Below, piece after piece: positions 10,995 through 21,171 of a DNA stretch of 64,000 nucleotides (position 1 is its first letter; every line of letters begins with the position of its first letter). The stretch is taken from the NCBI GenBank assembly GCA_033557465.1, contig CM066031.1, positions 174,313,043 through 174,377,042 on the forward strand, given 5' to 3'. Made by a program: the position numbers and the translations under genes. Below the pieces are notes generated by a model, which was not told where the DNA came from, ran no database searches, and saw only the letters and a list, made by a program, of their open reading frames with translations. The stretch is from Ichthyophis bannanicus (taxonomy: Eukaryota; Chordata; Amphibia; Gymnophiona; Ichthyophiidae).

Positions 10995-12420
10995 TTTCCC
11001 ATCACACTGTACAGACTCGCTTCATGCTAAAGTTATCACTGAAGTGTGTGTGGAAAAATACAAGGGCCCGTACTCTGTCCGTCCCCTTCCTCACCTCTCT
11101 ACTGCCTTCAAAACTGTTGATCAGAACCGTCTCCTTGCTACCATGTCCCTGCTTGGCTCTAAGGCCGCAGTACTTTCCTGCGCCCCCCCCCCCCCCATAT
11201 CGCTCCCACTGCCCCTTCAGTGTGTGTTCTGGTGTCTCAATGTCCTCTGCTACCCCGCTGTCAGTTCCTGTACACAGGGAAATATCCAGGGGCTTCTTCC
11301 TTATCCTCTGTCAATATCCATTTCCTTGGTGTGGCTAGCTCATCCCTTGACTTACCTTACCAGCTTTTTGCCGATGAGTTGCAAATATATCTCTCCACGC
11401 CTGAGCTATGTCTGCCAAAACACACCCCAATGTCTGCTTGCCACCTGACATTGATGGCTGCATGTCATCCCACTGTGTGAAATTGACAATGGCAAAGCAT
11501 GGATATCCCATATGTGCACCTACATCCTCCTCTCCCATCAGAGCATCTATGTGTGTGTGGCCATACCTTCCTTTCTCCAGGGTCCTCAATGTAGGTGTTG
11601 TTTTGGACTCCACTCACACACATATCCAGCTTGTAGCTGAGGCTTGTGGTTTCTTTCTAGATGACATCAGCTATATTTCCCCAGTCCTCCCTGGACACAC
11701 AACTAAAACCCCAATCCACCCCCTAATCAGCTCCTGGCTTGCCTACTGTAACCTACACCTTGCTGATCTGCCTTTGAATCATCTCTGTCTCACTCAAAAT
11801 ATGCAACACTGCACTGCATGGCCAATCTACAGCCACACACATAATGGCAATAATACTCCCCCTGTCAGGACATCTCACAGGTTCCCTATCCATCTCCGCA
11901 TCCATGTCACGGCTCTCCTGCTGACCTATACATGCAGGCACACTATGCTGTTGCAGTAACTTCCCTTACTGATCTCAACTACCACTAATACAACTACTAC
12001 TGAGCATGTATATAGTGCTACTTGTCATATGTAGCGCTATACAGAAACAAGTAACACACAGTCCCTGCTCATCAGAGCATACAAACCAATCAACTCATAT
12101 TCCAAAATGTAAAGCACACACGTCTAGGCAACTAGTCCCATCTATGAGCCGCTCTCCTACTGTTGACCCCAGACTACACGCCTTTCACCTTGCTGCACTC
12201 AAAGCCTCAAACTAACTACCTGTGGTTGTACAGCAGCCTCTTAACCAATCAGCCACAAATCATGTGTGACAGCTTAACACTTCCCCCAAGCCTACTAATC
12301 CTGACACACATAATCCACCTCCACCCGCTGTTGTGCCTCGTTCGCTTCTTCTGCATTTCAGTCATGGCTAGATTGTAAGCTCGGATGGCCAGGCAGTGTA
12401 TGTTATATGTCAGTGCAGTG
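10995..12420 (+). pseudogene. Decayed L2-like LINE reverse transcriptase fragment
   Basis: A dead non-LTR retrotransposon. Across several frames the order of an L2-type RT can be followed: LSTAFKTVDQNRLLA (from DLSxAFDTVDH), SYQLFADELQIYLSTPE (the FADD catalytic block with the second Asp now Glu), NVGVVLDS, and HPLISSWLAYCNLHLADLPL near the C-terminus. A LINE-type tail (TAGATTGTAAGCTC) begins near 12370. Multiple frameshifts and stops are present. It lies inside the Harbinger just downstream of the transposase. Confidence 0.75.
11970..12110 (-). repeat. Minus-strand LINE/SINE 3' tail fragment
   Basis: The reverse complement reads the same tail type as at 18849-18957 (GAGCAGGGACTGTGTG, then TATAGCGCTA and a TAG-rich end). 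It is inserted within the decayed L2 fragment. Confidence 0.5.
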
Positions 12421-12515
12421 TTGCATATTACTGCTATTGGGATACAAATGTTCACTAGTACTAGTAGTACACACATATTTAAACAAATGTATGTGACAAC
12501 ATATGCAGTACTTAC

Positions 12516-12884
12516 ATGAGAAGACCTCCTCAATCACCTGCTGCCTGACTGCTGTGCCCTCACTTGTGTCACTACGGCCACATACAGGAGGGCACATAGG
12601 ATCATCCTCCAAATCATCATTAATTTGGACAGGGATATGGTGCCTGAGAACAATGTTGTGCAGGATGCAACAGGCTATAATGATCTCTGCCACAGTCTGT
12701 GCTTTGTATTGTAAGGCCCCGCCTGTCCTATCCAGACACCTGAAGTGACTGTTTAAAACACCAAAGGTGCGCTCTATGATGCAGTGACTGGAGGCATGGG
12801 CTTCATTGTAACTCCTCTCTGCACGTGTCCGTGGTTGACGCACAGGGGTCAGCAACCAGGGGCGACACCCATATCCTGAATCAC
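12516..12884 (-). pseudogene. Harbinger transposase, C-terminal exon
   Basis: The C-terminal third of a PIF/Harbinger DDE transposase (HARBI1 family). The minus strand has an acceptor (TTTCTGCAG) at 12885-12890, then GDSGYGCRPWLLTP, and further on RAERSYNEAHASSHCIIERT holding the catalytic Glu (IERTFG), followed by a helix ending ACCILHN. A strong donor (CAT/GTAAGT) closes the exon at 12516. Phase at the acceptor is 1. The exon carrying the second catalytic Asp, expected between this and the next exon, is not found in the 380 bases that separate them. Confidence 0.85.
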
Positions 12885-13267
12885 CTGCAGAAAGAAATGT
12901 GGAACGTTAAAGCAGGAGTTCATGTCCACCCAAATGGACACAAGTATGTACATGCAAACCAAATGCAGAAAACATCCTGACACAAATATATGACATCACA
13001 TGATGGGACACCACCACTATGCATCAGCGTGTGAAGTTATGACACACAAAACAAGGGATAGGTGTAAGGATTGCAATCAACATAATCTGAAACCACGACA
13101 CAAATGCTAGCATCCATTCTACCATCAACACACAGCACCGTAGCAAGGTAGAGCTAGAGGGCACTCCCCCCCCTCCAACGTTAGATCACACACAAACAGA
13201 TGAGACACACACACAACTAGGGATACACCTCAAAGACAGACATGTGCACATACGGTTAATCAGAGGA
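12885..13267 (-). other. Gap where a central transposase exon is expected
   Basis: Reading the minus strand I find no stretch resembling the central Harbinger core. The sequence looks like intron. A deletion, or an intron that lost its exon, is the simplest reading. Confidence 0.5.
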
Positions 13268-13792
13268 TCACCATGTGCGGAACACTACCTTCCTGTCTCT
13301 GGGCGGGACCAGGGCAACATGTGTGCAATCAATAGCTCCCATCATGTGTGGTATCCTGGAAAACACCTCAAAGGCCTGGTTCAGGGTCCCCCACTTTTGG
13401 CTAGGTTTGGGAATGTCAATGTAATTCCCCACCCGGCTGATCATGGCACGCAGTACCTGGTGGAGACAGCGTGAGAAGGTGGGGCGGCTCATGCCACCCA
13501 CTGTGGACACAGATGACTGGAAACAGCCAGAGGCAAAGAAATGTAGGGCACCAAGGAGCTTGACCAAACCCGGTATGGCATGTGACCGACCAGTCAGGGG
13601 CTCGAGGTCAGGTCGTAGATCCTCATAGAACTCCCTAATAGCCCCCATGCTCAGGCGGTAGAGGGAGATGACCTGATCCTCACGCATGCCCTGGAGCTGG
13701 GCTCTGGGCCTGTAGAGGCGAGTCTGGAGAGCCTGCAACTCTGCACGCCTCCTGCGCCGTGCCGGCACATCCCCTGCCTGGCCTGCCCCCAC
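13268..13792 (-). pseudogene. Harbinger transposase, N-terminal exon
   Basis: N-terminal half of the transposase: a basic patch (PARRRRRAEL), the helix-turn-helix (ASGCFQSSV, MSRPTFSRCLHQV) and the first catalytic Asp in GAIDCTHVALVPP. It stops after VVFRTW at 13268. Upstream an in-frame TAA near 13820 and a shifted frame leave the true start unclear. No exon with the middle of the catalytic core, normally ending in an SHDS-type motif, is visible downstream. The gene therefore looks inactive unless that exon is spliced from elsewhere. Confidence 0.85.
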
Positions 13793-14195
13793 AGCTGCAG
13801 GTCTGTGTTGCAGCGGGACTTAACCCATGCCCTGTGCCTCAGCCCCATGGACACCATCTCCTCCATCAGGCAACCGCAGCCCCTGTTCACCTCCCACTGC
13901 ACATGCAGCAACCACAAAGCCCGCCATAAACTCCACCCACTTCAACTCCTCCAACTCACTCAAACTCACACTCACCTCACCAACCTAGCCACATACCTCC
14001 CCCATCCCTCACCAACCCTGCCAATCACCTCCCTCACCACACACCAACCCAGCCACTCAACCCCACCACCACTCCTCCCCTCCAACAACCTTCTCCTCCC
14101 CTCCAACAACCTTCTCCTTGCTTCACCAACAACCAACAGTGCACGCATTCTCTCCCTCACCTACACAAACCCCTCAATGTGTACAAGGTGTGCAT

Positions 14196-14206
14196 GTGTA
14201 TTTATG
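14196..14206 (-). promoter_or_regulatory. TATA-like element for the transposase
   Basis: The minus strand reads CATAAATACAC, the mirror of the plus-strand TATAAATACAC at 14485, with the same downstream leader. The first T has become C in this copy. Confidence 0.5.
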
Positions 14207-14484
14207 TTTTTTTTATGCTGTGTGCATTGCGCATGCGCCGCAGAGACGCGGAAGGTGCGTGTGCGGGACACCATGTTACGCATGTGCTGTACGTGAGCAT
14301 GAGGCATGGCGCATTCATGTAACAGCACACAGCACATGCGCATGTCTCACGCCCATGCACAGCGCATGTGCAACGTGGTATCTCGCACACACACCTTACG
14401 CGTCCCTGTGGCACATGCACAATGCATGCAGCCGACGCGCTCGCACCATTGAGCATGCACAACACGTGCAGCATAAAAAACAAC

Positions 14485-14492
14485 TATAAATA
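14485..14492 (+). promoter_or_regulatory. TATA box for the Myb-like gene
   Basis: TATAAATA about 360 bases before the first coding exon. It is the plus-strand member of a mirrored pair within the central palindrome. Confidence 0.55.
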
Positions 14493-14848
14493 CACATGCA
14501 CACCTGGTACACGTTGAGGGGTTTGTGTAGGCGAGGGAGAGAAGGCATGCACTGTTGGTTGTTGGTGAAGTAAGGAGAGTGTCAGAAGCAGGTTTGGTGT
14601 GGAGAGTGGCTGGGTTGGTGAGTGGTGGTGGAGTCAGAGGCAGGTTTTGTGTGGAGAGATGTGTTGCAAAGCAGGCAAAAGAGAGAGGAGGGGAGGCGAG
14701 GAGCAGGAGAGAAAGACAGGAGCGGAGTTGAGGAGCAGGTGGCAGGGAGAGGAGGGGAGGCGAGGAGCAAGCGGGAGGTGGAGCAGAGGAGCCGAGGGGC
14801 AGGGATGTGTGACAGGGAGGGAGAGGGCACAGAGGGCAGGTAGATGGA

Positions 14849-15402
14849 GTGACAGGACATGGCAGGAGGGGAGGAGGGGGGACATCTGTTCAGCAGGACC
14901 CAGAGCCGGCAGGGAGTGTTGGGCCTGTGGTGGTTGCTGCAGGCCCATCGGGTGTGTCACAGCCCACCCAGGGGCCACCCAGTGCCAAACGGAGGCGTAT
15001 ACTGGTGCCAGATGAGAAACGGAGGAAGCTGTGAGATTCAGTCAGCAAGAAAACCACATCTACTGGCTAGTGTGTTGGAGTGGTATGAGGTGCTCTATGG
15101 CCGGCTGAGCAACAGCACCACTGTGGCCACATGTATACACATGTGGGAGGAGGTACAGGAGGCCATAGCCCAGGCAGGGGGACCAACCAGGGACCTGGAC
15201 AGCCTGAGAAGGAGATTCAATGACACTAAACATGGTGTCCGAGCACACATGGTGGCGGAGAGGCAACATGACATGGGCACCGGTGGGAGTGCCCCCTTCG
15301 CCCCAACCCTCACACCCCTGGAGCAGGATCTCACAGACCATCTGGGTCCCATCCACCTGCGTGGACTGCCAGAAGCACTGGACACCGCCCATCCACAGGC
15401 AG
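14849..15402 (+). pseudogene. Myb/SANT-like DNA-binding protein, exon 1
   Basis: Harbinger elements encode a Myb/SANT-like partner that binds transposon ends and helps import the transposase. Exon 1 starts in the frame of 14849 (GTG; an ATG has probably been lost), passes AKRRRILVPDEKRRKL, then needs a one-base frameshift near 15029-15033 to continue with ARKPHLLASVLEWYEVLYG and SLRRRFNDTKHGVRAHM, the trihelix/Myb part. It ends at donor CAG/GTAGGT (15402/15403) with one base of a codon left over, matching exon 2. Confidence 0.75.
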
Positions 15403-15410
15403 GTAGGTCG

Positions 15411-15644
15411 GCACCTCTCACCCTGCTGCTCCTTACCCTTGGAATAAACGTTCTTTGTCTATACATCAGGCATCTTCTTTTCCCCTCTTCAAACTCAATT
15501 TAAAATCTCATCTTTTTGCCTCTGCCTTTGGTTCATGAGTTTGCTGTTATCCTTCCTTCCCCTCTGTTATATCACCTTTCTGTCTTCCTCTCACACTTGT
15601 TCCTACCTCTTTCCTTTGTACTGTCTCTCCTGCTGCTCTCCCTG
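15411..15644 (+). pseudogene. Older L2-like LINE 3' end, left part
   Basis: One frame reads YPWNKRSLSIHQASSFPLF and then LNLKSHLFASAFGS, the C-terminus of an L2-type reverse transcriptase, followed by 3' UTR. The sequence stops at the CR1 border and resumes after it, so the CR1 inserted into this older element, itself within the Myb-like gene's first intron. Confidence 0.7.
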
Positions 15645-15853
15645 TTGAGGGTAAAGGCCAAGGCAGAGAGGCTCGCATCCTGGAGACAAATGCATGGCTG
15701 CGTGGATGGTGTCATCGAGAGCGTTTTGGTTTCCTAGACCATGGGATGCTTTTCCAAGGGTTGCAAAGCAGAGATGGCATCCATCTGTCCAAAAGAGGTC
15801 AACGCATCTTTGGTAGTAGACTGGCTAATCTACTGAAGAGGGCTTTAAACTAG
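15645..15853 (+). pseudogene. CR1 ORF1, C-terminal end only
   Basis: The frame through 15683 reads ETNAWLRGWCHRERFGFLDH, then SRDGIHLSKRGQRIFGSRLA and NLLKRALN before TAG (15851-15853). DGIHLSKRGQ is the last block (Asp-x-His) of the SGNH esterase found in CR1 ORF1 proteins. The rest of ORF1 was lost to 5' truncation. Confidence 0.75.
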
Positions 15854-15864
15854 ATTCCTTGGGG

Positions 15865-18708
15865 ATGGGTGAAGAAAGCCCCCAGGTAGGTGATACATTA
15901 AATACCTTTATGGAAATGGGTAACAGGGGTAACATATGGAAAGCAGTGTGTATTAATGCCCGTAGCATGGGAAATAAGATCCCTGAGGTTGAAGCTTTGG
16001 TGGGAGTGGCTGACTTGGATTTAGTGGCAGTTACAGAAACATGGTTCACAGAAAACAATGACTGGGATGTAACTATACCTGGCTATACTTTATTCAGGAA
16101 GGACAGGGTAGGAAGAAGAGGAGGAGGAGTGGCACTATATGTAAAAACTACTATTAAAGCTTTGGAATTACAGAGCTTAAAAGGGAGAGAGGAGGCATTG
16201 TGGGTTAAACTAGAAAGAGGGAAAGAGAAATCTATTTGCATTGGAGTGATATACAGACCTCCCTCACAAGAGGAAGAGGTGGACAGAGAGTTAATTGAAG
16301 ACATACGCAGCATTGCTAAGAAAGGGGAAGTGCTACTGATAGGAGATTTCAATATGCCAGATGTTGATTGGCACATTCCTGCTGCAGTATCATCTAGAAG
16401 TAAGGAGATCCTGGATTCTCTACAGGGAGAACTATTCAGGCAATTGGTAACAGACCCCACACGTGAAGGGGCCATACTGGACTTGGTGCTTACCAATGGT
16501 GAAAGTGTTTCTGATGTTGTAGTGGGAGATCATTTTGCTTCCACTGATCACCAGATGGTGTGGTTCAGTATTAGGACTAGGGCTGTTAGAATCCATTCCA
16601 AGGTGAGGATCTTAGACTTTAGGAAGACTAACTTTGCGAAGATGGGCCAATACCTCAGGGAGTTGTTAGTGGGATGGGAACAGCTGGGGGATGTAGAAAA
16701 ACAGTGGGCAAAACTGAAAGGGGGTATTTTAAGGGCAACCAACCTTTTTGTTAAAATGGTAAATAAAGGCAAAAGGAACAGGAGACCGCTATGGTTTTCG
16801 AAGGAAGTAGCTGAAAAAGTGAAGAAAAAGAGGGAGGCCTTCATGAAATACAAGAGATCACAGAGAGCAGAAGACAAGCATCTGTATTTGGAAAAACTTA
16901 GAGAAGCTAGCAAAGTAGTCAAGAAGGCAAAGATTCAAAAGGAGGAGGAAATAGCCAATGCAATAAAATGGGGGGATAAGACATTTTTCAGATATATTAG
17001 TGAGAAGAGGAAGAGCAAAAGTGGTATTGTCAGACTCAAGGGTGCAGGGGGGGAATATGTAGAAGCTGATAAGGATAAAGCGGAATTGCTTAACAAATAT
17101 TTTTGTTCTGTGTTCACAGATGAAGAACCAGGAGCAGGACCTCAGAAAACACCCACAAATAAGAACAGAAGCGAGGGACATCTTGAACTATTTTCAGAAG
17201 ACTGTGTTCGTGAGAAACTAGCTCAACTTAAAGTAGACAAAGCGATGGGACCGGATGGGATACACCCTAGAATACTGAGGGAACTTGGGGACGTTCTAGC
17301 AGCTCCACTGACTGACCTTTTCAATGCCTCGTTGGAGTCAGGAGTGGTGCCAAAGGATTGGAGAGAGGCTCATGTGGTGCCTTTACACAAAAGCGGAAGT
17401 AAGGATGTGGTTGAAAACTACAGGCCGGTTAGTTTAACTTCGGTGGTGAGTAAATTATTGGAAACGCTGCTGAAAGAGAAAATAGTGAGGTTTCTGGAGT
17501 CCAGCGGATTACAGGATCCGAGGCAGCATGGATTCACCAGAGGCAGGTCTTGTCAGACAAATCTGATTGATTTTTTTGACTGGGTGACTAGGGAGTTGGA
17601 CCGAGGGAGAGCTCTAGATGTGGTGTATTTAGATTTCCGTAAAGCCTTTGACACTGTTCCTCACAGGCGACTTATAAACAAACTGAGCACCCTAGGGATG
17701 GACCCTAAAGTTACTGCTTGGGTTAGAAATTGGTTGGGTGGGAGGCGACAAAGAGTACAAGTAAATGGAGCTCACTCTGAGGAGAAGGATGTTACCAGTG
17801 GTGTGCCCCAGGGATCTGTCCTTGGTCCAATTCTTTTTAACATCTTTGTTAGTGATATAGCGGAAGGGCTGTCGGGTAAGGTTTGCCTCTTTGCGGATGA
17901 TACCAAAATCTGCAATAGAGTAGACACCCAGGAAGGGGTAGATAACATGAGGAGGGATCTAGCTAAGCTTGAAGAATGGTCTAGAATTTGGCAGCTGGGA
18001 TTTAATGTTAAAAAATGTAAGGTCATGCATTTGGGCTGCAGCAATCCAAGGGAGCAATACAGTATAGGAGGTGAAGTACTTTTGTCCGCTAAAGAAGAGC
18101 GGGACCTAGGCGTGGTTGTGTCTGATGATCTTAAAGTAGCTAAACAGGTGGAAAAGGCGACAGCAAAAGCTAGAAGGATGCTTGGGTGCATACGGAGAGG
18201 AATGGCTAGCAGAAAAAAGGAGGTGATAATGCCTCTGTATAAGTCTTTGGTGCGACCTCATTTGGAGTATGGTGTGCAATTCTGGAGACCGCACCTTCAA
18301 AAGGATGTGAACAGGATGGAGTCGGTGCAGAGGGTTGCTACCAAAATGATTAATGGGCTTCATTATAAAGCATATGAGGACAGACTTAAGGATCTTAATA
18401 TGTACACCTTAGAGGAAAGGCGGGATAGAGGTGATATGATTGAGATGTTTAAATACCTCCGTGGCATAAATGTTCAGGGAGAGAGCCTCTTTCAATTGAA
18501 AGCAAGTTCTGCTACGAGGGGACATGGGATGAGGGTGAAGGGAGATAGATTCAGGAGTGATATGCGGAAATATTTCTTTACGGAAAGAGTAGTGGATCCG
18601 TGGAATAGTCTCCCAGTGGAGGTGGTAGAGATGAGGACAGTAACTGAATTCAAGAAAGCATGGGACCAACACAGAGGATCTCTAAAGGCAAAAAGTGGAC
18701 TGTTGTAG
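15865..18708 (+). CDS. CR1 ORF2: endonuclease-reverse transcriptase
   Basis: About 947 codons from the first ATG at 15865, uninterrupted. The AP-type endonuclease at the N-terminus has INARSMGNK, TETWF, GGGVALYV, GDFNMPDVDW and STDHQMV. RT motifs follow: DKAMGPDGIHPRIL, ENYRPVSLTSVVSKLLE, YLDFRKAFDTV, SGVPQGSVLGPILF and the catalytic FADD (17890-17901). A C-terminal region ending WNSLPVEVVEMRTVTEFKKA completes the family plan. It nicks target DNA and copies its own RNA there. With no stop, this is the best-preserved coding region of the window; loss of ORF1 and 5' UTR still makes the copy non-autonomous. Confidence 0.93.
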   Translation: MGEESPQVGDTLNTFMEMGNRGNIWKAVCINARSMGNKIPEVEALVGVADLDLVAVTETWFTENNDWDVTIPGYTLFRKDRVGRRGGGVALYVKTTIKALELQSLKGREEALWVKLERGKEKSICIGVIYRPPSQEEEVDRELIEDIRSIAKKGEVLLIGDFNMPDVDWHIPAAVSSRSKEILDSLQGELFRQLVTDPTREGAILDLVLTNGESVSDVVVGDHFASTDHQMVWFSIRTRAVRIHSKVRILDFRKTNFAKMGQYLRELLVGWEQLGDVEKQWAKLKGGILRATNLFVKMVNKGKRNRRPLWFSKEVAEKVKKKREAFMKYKRSQRAEDKHLYLEKLREASKVVKKAKIQKEEEIANAIKWGDKTFFRYISEKRKSKSGIVRLKGAGGEYVEADKDKAELLNKYFCSVFTDEEPGAGPQKTPTNKNRSEGHLELFSEDCVREKLAQLKVDKAMGPDGIHPRILRELGDVLAAPLTDLFNASLESGVVPKDWREAHVVPLHKSGSKDVVENYRPVSLTSVVSKLLETLLKEKIVRFLESSGLQDPRQHGFTRGRSCQTNLIDFFDWVTRELDRGRALDVVYLDFRKAFDTVPHRRLINKLSTLGMDPKVTAWVRNWLGGRRQRVQVNGAHSEEKDVTSGVPQGSVLGPILFNIFVSDIAEGLSGKVCLFADDTKICNRVDTQEGVDNMRRDLAKLEEWSRIWQLGFNVKKCKVMHLGCSNPREQYSIGGEVLLSAKEERDLGVVVSDDLKVAKQVEKATAKARRMLGCIRRGMASRKKEVIMPLYKSLVRPHLEYGVQFWRPHLQKDVNRMESVQRVATKMINGLHYKAYEDRLKDLNMYTLEERRDRGDMIEMFKYLRGINVQGESLFQLKASSATRGHGMRVKGDRFRSDMRKYFFTERVVDPWNSLPVEVVEMRTVTEFKKAWDQHRGSLKAKSGLL

Positions 18709-18784
18709 TTGTTATGGAAGGACAGACTAGATAGGCCATGTGGTCTTTTTCTGTCGTCATATTTCTATGTTTCTATGTTTCTAT

Positions 18785-18957
18785 GCTCTTGTCTCTTTGC
18801 TCTTGTTCCTAACTTTTCTCTACACCTTTTATTGCTTTGTCTTTTTAGATTGTAAGCTCTGTTGAGCAGGGACTGTCTTTGTGTGTTTTCACTTTTACAG
18901 TGCTGCGTGTGCCTGGTAGCACCTTATAAATGCTTAGTAGTAGTAGTAGTAGATATG
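18785..18957 (+). repeat. Older L2-like LINE 3' end, right part with TAG-repeat tail
   Basis: Continuation of the 3' UTR interrupted by the CR1. It contains TTAGATTGTAAGCTCTGTTG, a GCAGGGACTGTCTTTG block and a terminal TAGTAGTAGTAG run near 18935-18955. Similar tails occur at 12373, 30551 and, inverted, 11970-12110. Confidence 0.65.
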
Positions 18958-20835
18958 CTGCACACGTACAGGGCACGCCCAAGCACATGCGGTACATGGA
19001 GGGGATTGGTGGGGGAACATGTCCTGAGAGCATGCGTGCCCTACCACAGGCAACTGTGCGGTGATGACACAGCAGCACATGGCAGGGTAGGTACAGGGTG
19101 TGTGTGACAGGTACCTGGGCCTGTGTGCATGATAGACACAGTCCTGAACGTAGTCGAGGATGGCAAAGCTGTGGAGAAGCAGGGGGTGTGGCTAACAAGG
19201 CCCATATCTGATTGAACACAGCATACATCAATGGTCTATAAAACCTCCATGCAAAGTCCAGAGGGTGAAGCTGCACAGCAACAATTCACAGCGCTACAGA
19301 TCAGCAATGTAATAGTCATCTAGAAGACCTATCTGAGGAGTGGCTAATGATATCCCACTGTAATCAAAGAGGATCACAGCATACATGAGCAGCAATGTAA
19401 CAGTAAGGAGCCCCATTGGAATATCATTTGCCACTATTCAGATAACCTCCTTGTATTACTATTCCATTGGTGCTCTCTAGTGCTGTGATGTGTTGCTGTG
19501 CTGCTGGACCCTCTGGCCTTTTCATATAGGTGATTTTGGCCACTGATGTATGCAGAGTTCATGCAATTACAGGGCGTTTCCGCCCTTCGAGGTACCCCTC
19601 CTCCTAAGGATTTGTGTTTGGGAGACTAACTGAGGTCTGTTTCCCCCACTACTGGAGTTATCCTACCTAGACTGGTCTAGCGTTCCCTCCTCACATATGG
19701 CTTATGAGGGTTTATATTGATTTGTTTATTTGTGCCTACTCCTTTTGGGGTGTGTTCATTATTGTCAGCCTGATTTCTCTGTCCCCCTGAGGTCTACTTG
19801 CTAACATAGTACCTGGCATATAGGTCACAACCATTCATCATACCCCTGCAGCCAGTCACCCAGCACATTGTGACAGAGGGAGACATACAAGAGGGACATA
19901 CAACTAGCCCAGAACACATTGGCCTGGGGTACCCACACACACCACCAAAACACATATGACGTCCATATGCTCCTACCTATCCAGGGACATATTCCAGACC
20001 TCTGACAGGGAAGGGCTTAACACTCAGTGATGATGACATAGACGCAAACAAACACCAGAAAACACATCACCCACATGTCACATACTTGACACTCTGTCGG
20101 GGCCCACATACAGTGGAGATCCCCCACCCACCCTCACCAGACATTGGTGTGCACATTGCCACACCCATACCAACTGCACATAGCACAAAGCCCACACCAC
20201 CTTGGAACAGCCCTTATACATGTCCCGCACTGACACAGACACATCCCATACCCCCACACACGGTGCAATTCCATGCCCAGCAGTGCTCCACCCATCCCCC
20301 GTGACACCCCACCACACTCATGGAGTATGGGATAGCTGTCCACCCATACTGCACAGTGTCTTGCAAAGCAGAGGGCCCACACACACGTCTGGCTGACACG
20401 GACACATCCTGCAACACCTAACATGCATACTACTCAGGGCAATGCAAGCACATCGCTCACACACACAGTGATGGCACACAATCCCACTCAGGGCTCCCAC
20501 ATGCACCACGGCAACATGTATTGCTGAGGCGACATCCAAGGTCAGGCAGCCCGTCCATAACTAATACTGCAGATAGGGGGCGCGGCACTCAGCACACCAT
20601 CCCCCATACATAGCAACCCATGTGGCACAGCTATACCAGGGAATGAGGCTACTCCCCCTCCCCACCCCCTGCCAGGCACAGCACACTGTAGGCACATGTG
20701 ATATCCCCATTGTAGTCGCACCAACATCAGTCACAGGCGGACAACACATTGAGTTTGGTGGGGTTGTACTACACAGGTGTACATAGGTGCGCTGCTCAAA
20801 CTCATCTGTGCTATGTACCCTTTTCCACACCCCAG
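18958..20835. other. Non-coding Harbinger intron sequence
   Basis: Remainder of the first Myb-like intron. No domain-bearing frame. It shares the TG/CA-rich texture of the transposon arms. Confidence 0.5.
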
Positions 20836-21171
20836 GTGACTACCAGACCATGGAGGCACACGAGGAGGAAGATATGGCAGGGCCTCAGGATGCTGAGGGG
20901 CCAGAGGCTGCAATGTACGTGGATACCGCCAGCAATGGCGAGGGCACAACAGGAGACAATGTGCTGCCCGAGGCAGAGGACATGCCACCGGATGTCAACG
21001 CTACAGTGGGGGCCACTAGCAGCAATTCAAAGGCTGTAGAGGGTCTGGAGATGGAGGGGAGTCACCACACCATGTAGGCACCAGGGACATCAGCCACCCC
21101 TCCCACCAGCATGGCTACGATCCTGGTGGAGCTGCGGGCCCACAGTGCCTCAGCAAGGTACGATGCTGAAG
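20836..21171 (+). pseudogene. Myb-like protein, exon 2
   Basis: The acceptor CACACCCCAG ends at 20835. The leftover G of exon 1 completes a Gly codon and the frame continues (GDYQTMEAHEEEDMAGPQ), an acidic linker. A TAG at 21075-21077 interrupts it. Beyond the stop the same frame continues with MATILVELRAHSASARYDAE to a donor GAAG/GTGGGT at 21171/21172, again phase 1. The intron before it (5.4 kb) contains the CR1 and older LINE insertions. Confidence 0.7.

Larger units (their letters stand above)
14040..14640. promoter_or_regulatory. Large imperfect palindrome forming a divergent promoter
   Basis: The reverse complement of roughly 14040-14325 matches roughly 14345-14640. Landmarks pair across a centre near 14.33-14.35 kb: the TATA elements, GAGGGGTTTGTGTAGG, GCACTGTTGGTTGTTGGTGA and, nearer the centre, a GACGCG-AAGGTG block. 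The minus-strand transposase and plus-strand Myb-like gene diverge from it, so both are driven by near-identical promoters and leaders. The central part is rich in CpG and GCATGC-type words. Confidence 0.75.
15645..18784 (+). mobile_element. CR1 LINE, 5'-truncated but with full-length ORF2
   Basis: Non-LTR retrotransposon copied by target-primed reverse transcription. It begins inside ORF1, has a complete ORF2 and ends in the characteristic ATTTCTATG/TTTCTATG repeats of CR1 3' ends (about 18763-18784). It is inserted in an older LINE inside the Harbinger Myb-like intron. No target duplication is visible, as usual for CR1. Confidence 0.92.

Noticed and set aside
11150..11200. An assembly error at the poly-C run
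   Set aside because: Homopolymer length may be uncertain, but the flanking L2 fragment continues in order, so nothing supports a misjoin.
13805..14296. A long plus-strand open frame opposite the transposase leader
   Set aside because: It is low-complexity and lies within the palindromic promoter and leader; no domain is visible.
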